Source: Cylindrotheca closterium
Lineage: Eukaryota; Bacillariophyta; Bacillariophyceae; Bacillariales; Bacillariaceae
Assembly: GCA_933822405.4 (NCBI GenBank)
Contig: CAKOGP040000557.1
Coordinates: 186,955 to 250,954 of the forward strand
Direction of reading: 5' to 3'
Length of the DNA stretch: 64,000 bases
The notes under the pieces were generated by a model. That model saw only the letters and a program-made list of their open reading frames with translations. It did not search any database and was not told the DNA's origin. The position numbers and the translations under genes were made by a program. Below are positions 29,837 to 39,575 of the stretch, one piece after another. How positions within the stretch are numbered: position 1 is the first letter of the stretch; every line of letters starts with the position of its first letter.

Positions 29837-30816
29837 TCATTTGTACACATAGGGGAAAAAATGGTCGATGTCCTCATCGGCACAATGAATCAACTCTCGT
29901 ACATTGTTGAAGGGATCGCATTCTTCCATTGGCGCCATGACGTTCAGACTGTCAGCATCACACACTCTATTGTCGGATGTTTCCAATTTTCCTTTGAGAT
30001 AGTCACTTGCGGCTATCTCCTCTTCAGGTATTTTGTCGCTTTCCCATTTGCCTGTTCGTAAGATACTCCCAAAGGAGTCAAATAGAGTCCCATTCCCGCA
30101 ACGACGACCATGATACCAACCACCGCTGTATTTTGTGCCATCAGCGAATGTGCATTCGCCTGCTCCGTGGCGTAGGCCATCTTTAAATTCGCCTCGGTAC
30201 GCCTCTTTTTTGTCAGTTGTAAGGTTCAGTATGATCTCGCAGCCTTGCCCATGCTGAAGGTGATGCTCCCATTCGCCGTCATACTCGTAACGACCTGATT
30301 TTTCGATATATCTCCCGTGCCCATGTGGTCTATTTTCTTTGTCGAACTCACCGGAATAGACATTGTCGTTACTGTACACAAGCAAGCCGGTTTGAAAGGT
30401 GTGGTCGCTTCTCCTGTTTGACAGAGATGATGAGTGAAAATTGAGGCAAACCTGTGACGAGCTTGATGTGTTGTTACGCACCAGTTTCCTTGGAACATTC
30501 GAATTGGTTTGGTCCCTCTATGGTAAACCATGGTCCCATAACAAAACTCTCCATTGATTGACATCCTTCCATGAAAAGTTCCATGTCTCCCTTCCGAGTC
30601 TGCTTCATTCAAAAAGACTCCCATATCGAGAGAGAAGGACTTGTTTTCTTTGATCTGATCATGCTCGGCTTCAAGAACCAGCTTCTTACTTCTACTTTCA
30701 ATGCAAAAATTACAAGAATCATCACTGTCACCGAACTCTTCAACAAGACTCCAGCTGTCATCGTCAGAATCATTTAATCTTTCAGTGATGGGGTGGTTTG
30801 ATTGGTCGGCGGTCAT
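29837..30816 (-). CDS. MORN-repeat protein B (303 aa, 2 exons)
   Basis: Exon 1 is 30816-30482 and exon 2 is 30413-29837, with a 68-base intron again inside the Trp codon of MFQGNW. The N-terminal 60 residues are acidic (NDSDDDSWSLVEEFGDSDDS). After GTFHGRMSINGEFCYGTM come MORN units YSGEFDKENRPHGHGRY, YDGEWEHHLQHGQGCE, YRGEFKDGLRHGAGECTFAD and YSGGWYHGRRCGNGTLF. The shared FHG...MFQG(I/N)W block and intron show common descent with the plus-strand neighbour. The N-terminal coiled coil of that neighbour is absent here. The role is probably scaffolding or membrane-associated, but this is inferred. Confidence 0.85.
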
Positions 30817-31175
30817 TGTGTTTTTCCTCGTGTTAAGGTTTGTGAGATTGATTCGCAATGTTTTGTTGTTACTTCCGTGTCAAACGCGCGCGTACGCGTG
30901 TCAATCCTTTTTCGGGACTGTTTGTCGCATCAGTCGTGCATTAGAATTGTATCCAATCCACGAACAAATTCGGGTGACCAAAGGGTCATTTCAAAAGACA
31001 TACCTGTCCCGGTACTAAATGGCAAAATCGACGCCTGTAGGCATAACTGGTAGGTACCGGTGCTGTACGCGGAACAGATTAAGAATGATTTTTAGAAACG
31101 AGAAAGGTCATTTTTGCAAGGAAGACTACTCATCCGCGCCTCATGAATGATCTCATTTTTGGAGAAGCTTGAAAA

Positions 31176-33035
31176 ATGACGGATGAAGCTTCAGAATCCT
31201 CAGAGGCATTGCTGAAGACTAAAGTCGATGAATATTATGAGCTCTGCGGTTTGTTTCGGGAAAAGATCAATGCACATGAAAAAATGAAAAAGGAACTGAA
31301 GTTGTTCGCTAAGCAATGTCGCGACACAGCGATCTTTCTTCGGCTCGGTGGCTTGCGAAAGGAAGGAAATCGTTTGCTTGAAGTAATGAGCGATATGAAT
31401 AAATATCTTGAAAGTGGCTTAATGCCAGAGAAGATTTACGATGAGTTTTTGCCCGTTTCAAAACCTGAACAAATCGATGTTGAACCCAATACAGATATTT
31501 CCACGGTTGCGCATACAGCCGCCATCGAAACAAACGATGGATTGTGGTACGAAGATGATGAAATTGTCCCCAGTGATGACTTGGATTCGATTGCCGAGAT
31601 GCGAAATAAAGGCAATTTTGACCTAGCTGCAAATTCGCTTGGTCGAATTGTTGAAAAGAACCCGACAGACTCGACGAAATTCCGGTTGACTTTGGGAAAC
31701 GTCTATCGCGCAGCTGGAAAGCTGGAATATGCATTGGCACAATACAACGAAGCCATTTGGAGTGGGACTCTTAGCAACCAAGAAGAATCCGAAGCACGCC
31801 GTCAAATGGGGACCATATATCGCAACTTAGGGTCCTATGAGGAGGCCAGGAATTCATTCGAAAAAGCAGTCGTGCTTCTAGATGAAGATCAGCATCTCGA
31901 TAAAGCAGGAGTCTACAACGATCTTGCTATGTGGAACTGGAGACTAGGTAAATTTGAAATGATGGAGGTTGATATTAACAATTCAATGAAAGCGATTGGA
32001 GGAAACGTTGGTCTGAGGGAACATATGCGAGCCATTGATGGATTGCAGATGTTTATGGATCCAGTGGTCAAAGAGACTTCCATGGATGCAACGTTTAAAG
32101 CAATTGAGGAAAAAATTAAAGCGAATGAAGGGTTGTGTAACGCAGTTCTCGAACTAGGAGAAAGTGGCGTCGTTCCAAACGCTTACAATAATCAGGGTCT
32201 TCTGGAGCTGGAGCGTTTCGAATATGGTAAAGCTGCGGCTTGCTTCAAGAAAAGCTATATCATTCGAAAGCTGAAGCACGGAGGAGAGGCACCGGTTATC
32301 GCATATGCATGGATGAACTTCGGGAAAGTATTCGATATTCAAGCAATGTACGAACAAGCATTGCACTGCTACCAAAAAGCAAATGCTATTTTTGAGCAAA
32401 GGCTTAAACCAGATCATCTATTGTGTGGAGAGATGAATAACATTCAAGGTAACATCCTCTTGAAGCTAGGCCATATCGATAAATCAACGGATTGCTACAA
32501 AGTTGCTAAGGGAATTGCGATATAAAGTATGGGTTTGGGCTCATTGGCTCTGGCTGTCGCTTGCAACAACACAGGCATCCTTTGCATGATATGTAAAAAG
32601 CTGGACCTTGCCAAGCAAAACTTTGACACAGCCTTGGAGATTTACTCTAAGCATCTTGCCGAGGGTGATCACAAGGACTGGATAATCTTAGGAGCGGCAG
32701 CAGCTCAATCTGAAAATGATCCAGCACCCGCATTTCCGACTTCTGGCCTACAGGACAAACCAAATTGGCTCACCAAAATCGAGCAGTCGTCGTCAATGGT
32801 GTACGAGACGTCGTGCGGACGAGACACACCTTCATTGGCAAACCTGTACAACAACATGGGAAACATGATGATCAGTATGGGATATCACCATGATGCTGAT
32901 GTTTATTACCGCAAGTCTTTGCATATCAAGAACTCGACGCTTCAGCACGATAACCATCCATCGAAGGTGTTCACAAGGCATAATATGAAGGTCACCAGGC
33001 AAGAACGTATCCCGAAATCAAGAATCGTGGTTTGA
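31176..33035 (+). pseudogene. TPR-repeat protein gene interrupted by an in-frame stop
   Basis: Two frames in register (31176-32525 and 32526-33035) encode consecutive TPR units and are separated only by a TAA at 32523-32525. The text runs CYKVAKGIAI, stop, SMGLGSLALAVACNNTGIL, which reads as one continuous kinesin-light-chain-like TPR. Upstream units include FRLTLGNVYRAAGKLEYALA and RQMGTIYRNLGSYEEARNSF. Downstream units include LANLYNNMGNMMISMGYHHD. The N-terminal 60 residues are charged helix. The tail after HPSKVF no longer looks like a TPR, suggesting further decay. The first frame alone could still make a 449-residue protein. An assembly or sequencing error, or read-through, must be excluded. 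Confidence 0.7.
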
Positions 33036-33661
33036 TTGCGTGGGATGATAGCACTTCGAGTATCCTCTTGCATATAGTTCAATTTCACACATTCACACAT
33101 ACGGAATCCAGTGATCACATCTTGCTCCTTAGTTAATCCCAAACGGTCTTGTACCATCCGTTATCTGATCTGAGGACTTTGAAGTCACTTGTGTATTCAT
33201 TACATTATGAACAGAACATCAATACCTATTTTATGTGGCCCAAAAATTGGAGTTCCATTAGACAAAGTGTCATCGATCTAGTTGTAGTCGACCAAAGCCT
33301 AGTTTTCCTATTTGCATATTGTATGGTTGTCTCTTGTAAAATTGCGGAAACCTCCGATCTGCTTTCTGCCCCTTTGGAAGGTGCGACAGGATTGGCTGGC
33401 ACATGAAGAAGGTGTACCTACGCTGCGTTTTGTGTACCTCAACTATGGAACGACGCTTGCAATCGATAAAGGGTATGAAATGAACAGCCATACGACATGT
33501 TACATCATATTATGCCTGTCTTAGTTTAAGAATTATAGGCATGCATCGAATTGTGAAACCATCCAATGTTCCTCATACTGTAGTACTTTTGTTGATCGCG
33601 CCTTCTTGCTCCCCGGTTGGCAACGTGACGGCTAAATAAGGCTGCTATACCGGTAACACCA
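33036..33661. other. Intergenic stretch, nothing recognised
   Basis: The gap lies between the broken TPR gene and the stop of the second DUF6824 copy. It has no coding frame of note. A TACCGGTA palindrome lies at 33648-33655. Confidence 0.5.
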
Positions 33662-34594
33662 TTACACCGGAACAGATACAGTTTGGTTCCTCGTTACCTT
33701 CTTCTTCAAAGTTCGAAAGGAATGGGATACCTTTCTACATAGCACCTCTCTCTTATCCTCCTCTTGCCCGTCATCTTCTCTAATGAACCGGAAGCCTCGA
33801 GACAAAAAAGATTCAACCAAGTTATGGATCAGTCGAGTTTTCTGTGGCTTTGCTAGGCTGCTGTAATGGTCGAAAAACCAGCTTATTTCTCCGCGATACA
33901 CGATATTTCCGGGGGAAACGTTTACCCTAGTGCCTCGTCCAAGTAGAACGTAAACGGGCGAGTGTGGTGGACGAAGTAGTTGGCGATCACCTGAGATGCT
34001 CTGTAGTATGGCCAAGTCGCTATCGTCTACTTCGAAACCAGCGCCCTGACCAGCGCCCGGACTTAACACGGGTTCGGGATCATTGCCTTGATAAGCAACC
34101 TCCTCCTCCTCCGCTAGGCGAAGACCCACATCTTCGCACACTTCTGTACTCACGAGGAGCGGGTGCGGAAGCAGCACACGTTGAACTGAGATGCTCTGCT
34201 GCAAGGTCAATTCGGCGTCGTGACCAATAGCTGGACTTGGTAGTACTTCGGAACAATTGCCAGGACCAAGAACCATCTCCTCCTCCTCCTCCTCTAGTAG
34301 TAGAGGACCAATAGCTGTTGTATCCACCACTTCCGTACCCACAATCGGGTATGGAAACAAATTACGATCACCCACAAAGCTCAGCATTAGGGCCCGTTCG
34401 GTCTCCCAAAAATCGGTTGGGCTTTGGAGATGATTTTCTGGAAGTGGTGGTGAGTGCTTGGCAGGAGCTCGTCTGTATTCAGCATGGGAATTCATGAAAA
34501 ACTGCTTAGTAGTACCTGCATCGTAAAATGCGTCGTCCGCGCTTAGCTCCCCATCGATAGAGTTCCATTGGCCTGTCATTGCTAAGTCGCTCAT
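33662..34594 (-). CDS. DUF6824-domain protein, copy 2 (310 aa)
   Basis: The single open frame starts MSDLAMTGQWNS, matching the MNGFAMAGQWSY start of copy 1. It has three acidic repeat units (ELTLQQSISVQRVLL, DLAILQSISGDRQLL and a divergent first unit) where copy 1 has four. The same C-terminal DUF6824 domain follows (YVLLGRGTRVNVSPGNIVYR, LIHNLVESFLSRGFRF). It ends in an extra VTRNQTVSVPV tail. The 78 bases that correspond to the copy 1 intron are in frame and free of stops here. They may be coding, or they may be an intron of the same GT-CAG form removed without changing frame. Function is unknown. Confidence 0.8.
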   Translation of the reverse strand: MSDLAMTGQWNSIDGELSADDAFYDAGTTKQFFMNSHAEYRRAPAKHSPPLPENHLQSPTDFWETERALMLSFVGDRNLFPYPIVGTEVVDTTAIGPLLLEEEEEEMVLGPGNCSEVLPSPAIGHDAELTLQQSISVQRVLLPHPLLVSTEVCEDVGLRLAEEEEVAYQGNDPEPVLSPGAGQGAGFEVDDSDLAILQSISGDRQLLRPPHSPVYVLLGRGTRVNVSPGNIVYRGEISWFFDHYSSLAKPQKTRLIHNLVESFLSRGFRFIREDDGQEEDKREVLCRKVSHSFRTLKKKVTRNQTVSVPV

Positions 34595-34751
34595 TGTCGG
34601 ATATCAAAGGTTTGAATTGATCTGAAGGGGAAAAAATGAGACCATCAAGTCAAATTTTGTACCCGGTCAGCCAGCCAGGCCAGCAAATTAATCCATTTTC
34701 GACTACTTTGAATAAAAGACGAATTAATTCATTTTGATTACTTTGAATAAA
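33662..34751 (-). repeat. Segmental duplication, copy 2 (DUF6824 gene plus promoter)
   Basis: This is the partner of 22805-23993. The shared upstream box is at 34683-34751, with an internal repeat of AATTAATTCATTTT and CTACTTTGAATAAA words. Confidence 0.8.
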
Positions 34752-34854
34752 ATTAGCGCAGGTACCATGTACCGGTAGGTACGCAAGCGCAATTGGACCG
34801 AGGAGAAGATAGGAGAAGATAGCTTGATGCTAGAATTATTTTCCCACGCTCTCT

Positions 34855-37462
34855 CTAGATACCATCGTCACCACCTCCATCATCATGCCCCTTTACAGTG
34901 TCTTGATTGTAGTAGATATCGAGCACCTGATCACTCGAGGTGGCATCTTCAGGCTTCTTGTCATCACGAATACGTTCGAATCTAGGAAATCGCAACCCAA
35001 TGCCTCTACCAGCTTCTCCAGTTTTCCCAATAGCACCTCGATGGAGGGATGATTTGGACAAGTCAGCTGCCTTGATTTCCCATACCTGAACAGCATCGAA
35101 CCAAACATCACAGTCCAATCCCTCGTCAACATTGTACTGTGAGCTTTTGGTCTCCAACTTGTGTTCGTTCAGCGACGCCGAGAGCGTCTTCAAATCTTCA
35201 TCCGAGAATCCAGTTCCGATCTTGCACACACTCTGGAATTCTTCAGCATCTTCATCATAGCACGCTAACAAGTAGGCTCCGTACACACCCGTTCTCTTGC
35301 CCTTGCCGTGGTACGCTCCCAATGGAACCAAATCGAAAGAATCGCCGAGTCCGTCCAAATAATCCTTCTTCAACTTGAGCCAGTTCAAAGAACGTCGGGA
35401 TGGCTCATAGATGTCATCCATAGTCTTGACCATCAAACCTTCGCATTGACCCTTGACCGAGGCATCCAGGAACTTTTCCAAGTCAATAGTGTCTCCATTC
35501 TCGACAAAGTCGAGAGATTTGGCGTACTGGAACTTGCCTTCTACTTCTGGAAAGTGCTTCTTGAGCAATGCTCTTCTCGCTCGAAGTGGAGTATCCATTA
35601 ACGATTTGCCGTTCAGGAACATGAGATCAAATCCCTGTACAATGACTGGCACTTCAGGTGTGCCATCCTCCTTCTTCTTTCGAGTGGATAGAACTTGGAA
35701 CGGTAGTAGCCTTCCAGTATCCCGATTGATGGCAACAACTTCTGCGTCCATGACAAAGGACTCTACAGCGTCCGTACATGCCGCTTGCACATAATCCGCT
35801 ACTTCTGTATATTTTCCAGTGGTAGTCAACAGGTTTCTCGAAAACACCTTGAGTTCTCCATCCGAGGTCTTGTGGATCTGAGCCCGTTCTCCATCGTATT
35901 TGAATTCACAAGTGAATTCCAATCCATCCAAGCGCTTAAGTACTTCTTGTATTGACTTTGTTGGTTTGGCAAGCATGGGGAATACTGGAATACCAGGTCG
36001 GAACGGACAGTTCTCCCCTAGGTGTATCAATGGAAACTTCAGGGCGGCATCCAAGAGGGCATCGTAGGAAGGGACTTCCGAGTATACCTTCTTGACAATA
36101 TTGACGGCCGCTTCCAATCTCTTTTCGACTGCGGCTGATTTGTCTTGGAAGGTTTTTTCATTCTTTCCGAGCCCAGCATTCTCCTCCTCCTCCTCATCGT
36201 CATCATCTTTGAGCACAACATCGGCAACAGTGGCAGGAATGGTAAAGCTCACAGCATGTGCCAGCGATATTAGCACTGTGGATTCTGCCAATCCAATTCG
36301 TAATTTGCCTTGCAAACCACGGATGATATACTTGGTTTCCGCTGGATTTTGCACCTTGACTAGCAGCCCCTTGATGAGGTCAATCTTGTGATTTTTGGAT
36401 TTGGAACCCGAAATGGCAGCAATTTTTCGAAAGACGTCTAGAATGTTGCCTACTGTCAGAGGCTTTGGCTTCATCATGGCAAACCCAAGAGTTCTCTGAT
36501 TGCTTTTGCAACTTTGGGCGACGGTCCCCAAGTCCCCCTCTGTTTGGTACTTTTCCTTGACGGTTTCTGCGAGCATGGAACAATACTATATTTAGTTTCG
36601 GCAATCACTCAACCAATCAATCAGTCAATCAATCAATCAATCAATAACAAAAGGTAAAAAACTTACTCGGATTAGCCCCATAGGCCTGTGCCACAGCACC
36701 TTCCAAAATAGAATCTCCAATACCGAGTTCCACACAGTCATAAGCTGGCGCAATGGAATTACTCGCAAGGTAAATGATGGAATGGAGTTCGTGAGGGCAA
36801 TATTTCACAACCCGGCGTATCAATTTTGTCAAAATGGCTTGAATCTCGAGCCGTTTGGTGGTGGCTTCAATCGCTTCAAAGACCTTGGCCAGCTCGGCGT
36901 ATGGGACAGGAGACGGAATTTCTTCTACATCGACGTCAACTTTGGCAGCTTTGGCGAGTTTCTTGGCAGCGTTGGTAAGCACCTTGTTGTTGTCTATGTT
37001 GGCATCATTGGTCGTGTCATCTTTGACAGCGGGTTTGGTAGACGATTCTTTCTTCTTTGTTTCAATGCTCTTTGTTGCTGGACTTGCTTTCTTCTTTGGC
37101 TTTTGCATCTTCATGGCGTCGTCTATTTCATTGTCGGACGACGACTCTTTCGTCTTCGCCTCTGGTTTCTTATCTTGCGAATGATCATCCTCGTCCTTCT
37201 TTTCCTCCGTTCTGGCCTTTTTGGCAGGGCTTGGAGCAATCTTCTCTTTTGCATCTTCTTCGTCACTGCTATCATCTAGAATGGCATGCTGCCGCCGTTT
37301 GTCGATGGCTTTGGTTTTTTCTGATGTCTTATTCTCCGTGTTCTCTTTGTCATTGCTCGGCTTCTTGAAGAAACCATTCAGCGTCGTTTGCTTCTTCGCC
37401 GCTGATTTGATTCCAAAGAAAGAATCAAGGGTGCCTTGATGCTTCTCTTGATCCTTGGGCAT
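34855..37462 (-). CDS. LIG1: DNA ligase 1, ATP-dependent (835 aa, 2 exons)
   Basis: Exon 1 is 37462-36667 and exon 2 is 36566-34855, with a 100-base intron (join ...GANPKTVKEKYQ). Residues 1-200 are disordered and highly charged. They hold two PCNA-binding (PIP) boxes: QGTLDSFF at 9-16 and QTTLNGFF at 25-32. The ligase core has the N-terminal DNA-binding domain and the adenylation motif EFKYDGERAQIH, where Lys is the AMP-carrying residue. Later motifs are FVMDAEVVAI, CEGLMVKT and NWLKLKKDYLDG, followed by the OB-fold end RGIGLRFPRFERIRDDK. It seals Okazaki fragments and repair nicks in the nucleus. The next in-frame codons upstream have no ATG, which fixes the start at 37462. Confidence 0.95.
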
Positions 37463-37961
37463 CGTGTTGTTGTTGTTGCTGGTGGTGGTGGTGCGAGTGG
37501 TGCGAGTGGTGCTGGACACCAAAATAAATGTCGGTGGCAATGATTTGACATTTGGTGCGAGGTTCGGTGGCGGGCTTGACTCGCTCGGGCTTTGGTTGTG
37601 GCCGTACGTAGAAATCCTCGTATTACTGTATTGTTGATTTCTTTCTGGGCGCGAACACCGCCGTAAGATAGTCAGATAGTATTACTTATAATAACAGCAT
37701 ACAGTAAAATATATAATACCTGGTACCGTACAGGAAAGGTGTTAAAGGATATCTAGCATTGGCTTTATATATTATATACTAACTATAGAGAAAACAAATC
37801 AACCATTCTCTCAGACTGTCTCTCTTCGTCGAATTTTGGCTTCCGGATACAATCTGCCTGAAACCAAAGGAATCCCGAAATGTTCCTCATTAGTACTAGA
37901 TGATCGATTTTTCAAGACGATATACATTCTAACGTTAGCTTGATAATGTCGTGGGTAGTAA
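37463..37961. other. Intergenic stretch, nothing recognised
   Basis: About 500 bases lie between the LIG1 start and the Fcf2 stop. There is a GGTGGTGGTG/GTGCGAGTG tract near 37480-37515 and an AT-rich core with repeated TATATA words near 37700-37790. No gene was identified. Confidence 0.5.
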
Positions 37962-38888
37962 TCATCTCCTTGAACGACCTCTCTTTCGTCTTTGCTTTGA
38001 TCTCTCCGTCTTTTCCTGTTGCATTTTCTTGAATTTGTTGGTAGCCCAGCTCGATGTGCCCTTGTCGGCAAGAATTTCTTCGGTAATATTGGATCGTCTT
38101 TGTTTCTTGGTCAATCGAGAAGAGTAATATTCTGCTGCTCCTTCAATAACAGTACCCACTTGGACAATCTTGTGATGCTTGTCAGATGACTTGTAGAATC
38201 TCTTGGGGTCCAAATAGGAACGATTCCGAATCACTGACAAATCAGCCTTGAGCTCGTCCGACATTGGAGTTGGTTCCATATTGAACCATCCCTTCCCAGC
38301 GGTTTCATCCTTGGGCTTTTCAATTCCTTTCTTGAATGACGAGTGAGTAGCATTGTAAGCAGATATTGAACCATTGACTTTTCTCTGCATGATATCCACG
38401 TGTTTCTCGCTGGCTTTGCCCACAAAATTACGGGTGGACGCATCGGTACTTTCCGCTTGTCGTATCAGATCATGGATTCCCCCGGATGGTCGAAATCCCG
38501 CCAAGGAAGGAGTTTGCAATGTCATTTCGGCCGTGTATCCAGGAATGAGTTTGGTCAGTTCATTCTTGCCCGAGGCGGTTTTGGCCGTCAGTCCCAATCC
38601 ACCCTTCCTTGGACGAATGCGATGGACAATTCGTTTTGGTTCCGCAGCTTGCTCTTCTTCCATCCCCTTGGAAGCAGCTTCATTTTCAGCTTCATCTCTT
38701 TGCTCTGAAATGACCTGTCCCTTTGCGACTTCTTTTTCCGTGCTTTCTTCCGTGTCGATGTTATCGTCGGCAGCAGCTTGTACTTCCATATCGTTATCCT
38801 CCTCTTCGGGACTTGGCAGAGTTTTCATTGGTGGTTTCCCACCGCTGCGTGTTCTGGAATTCGAACGTTGCCTTCTCGTCGAGACCAT
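37962..38888 (-). CDS. FCF2: Fcf2-type pre-rRNA processing protein (308 aa)
   Basis: The C-terminal half matches the Fcf2 domain (yeast Fcf2, animal TdIF2/DNTTIP2). It carries GWFNMEPTPMSDELKADL, SYLDPKRFYKSSDKHHK, VQVGTVIEGAAEYYSSRL and SNITEEILADKGTSSW. The N-terminal half is acidic and disordered, and the end is strongly basic (RSKQRRKRGRSRR), consistent with a nucleolar protein. Fcf2 is needed for early cleavages that release 18S rRNA precursors. Together with IMP4 at 6622 it is the second small-subunit biogenesis gene here, though they are too far apart to imply co-regulation. Confidence 0.9.
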   Translation of the reverse strand: MVSTRRQRSNSRTRSGGKPPMKTLPSPEEEDNDMEVQAAADDNIDTEESTEKEVAKGQVISEQRDEAENEAASKGMEEEQAAEPKRIVHRIRPRKGGLGLTAKTASGKNELTKLIPGYTAEMTLQTPSLAGFRPSGGIHDLIRQAESTDASTRNFVGKASEKHVDIMQRKVNGSISAYNATHSSFKKGIEKPKDETAGKGWFNMEPTPMSDELKADLSVIRNRSYLDPKRFYKSSDKHHKIVQVGTVIEGAAEYYSSRLTKKQRRSNITEEILADKGTSSWATNKFKKMQQEKTERSKQRRKRGRSRR

Positions 38889-39153
38889 CTTGTCGTATCT
38901 TGTCGATCAATACAATGTCGTAACAGTACGAGAAGTAGTACCTATAGTAATCAATCCTCTGCTTGTCGTTGTACCTACTCGTATATATAAAAAATGGTGC
39001 TGATGTGCTCAGATTTTGGTTTGGAGGATTGGCCATTGAGGGCTTGCGCGATGAGGTCGCGCGGTAGGGACTAAAGGAGCCCAACTGTCCCTTCTTGACT
39101 ACTCTTTTTGCTTCCAAACGTTCACGATATGTTGGTAAATCTGCTCGCAAAAT

Positions 39154-39363
39154 ATGAGTTTCGTGCCCCACAACGCTGAACATTCTGACGAAGATAAGGG
39201 TGCTCGTGACATCACTCTCGCTGTTGATTTGATTTTGGCAAGCGACCATGGAGCTGATGCTGCCTCGTCGAAGAACAGCAACAAGAAGAGGAAGGAGGCA
39301 GGTAGTATGCGGCGGTACAACTTGTTGGTTAGTAAGGATTCGCAACTTGAAGCTATATCATAA
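39154..39363 (+). CDS. Possible small protein (69 aa), low support
   Basis: An ATG-started frame encodes a hydrophilic peptide with an acidic start (NAEHSDEDKGARD) and a KKRKEA basic patch, which could be nuclear. It stands alone between the Fcf2 promoter and the end of the receptor gene. It has no domain and could be one exon of a longer gene or chance. Confidence 0.3.
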   Translation: MSFVPHNAEHSDEDKGARDITLAVDLILASDHGADAASSKNSNKKRKEAGSMRRYNLLVSKDSQLEAIS

Positions 39364-39575
39364 GTATCAGCTCCGAAGTTATGGATTCCAATCGACGCTT
39401 TTCCTCTTTGGTTCTGGAACCATCCACAACAACAAAACACGTGTCTATCTCTGTGGCAGTCTCATGTCCATGGTGCTGCCGATCGGTTTTACACAAGTTG
39501 CTCCTCCCCAGCAGCTGCAACGGTCGAGGTCCTGCGGGAGAAATCCTCCAGAAAAAGTATATTTGATATCCCTCT

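Noticed and set aside
36782..37279. 165-codon open frame on the plus strand
   Set aside because: Antisense to the low-complexity N-terminal exon of DNA ligase 1.
37811..38071. Minus-strand frame overlapping the Fcf2 3' end
   Set aside because: Different frame from the Fcf2 domain, no ATG context or domain; it is a shadow.
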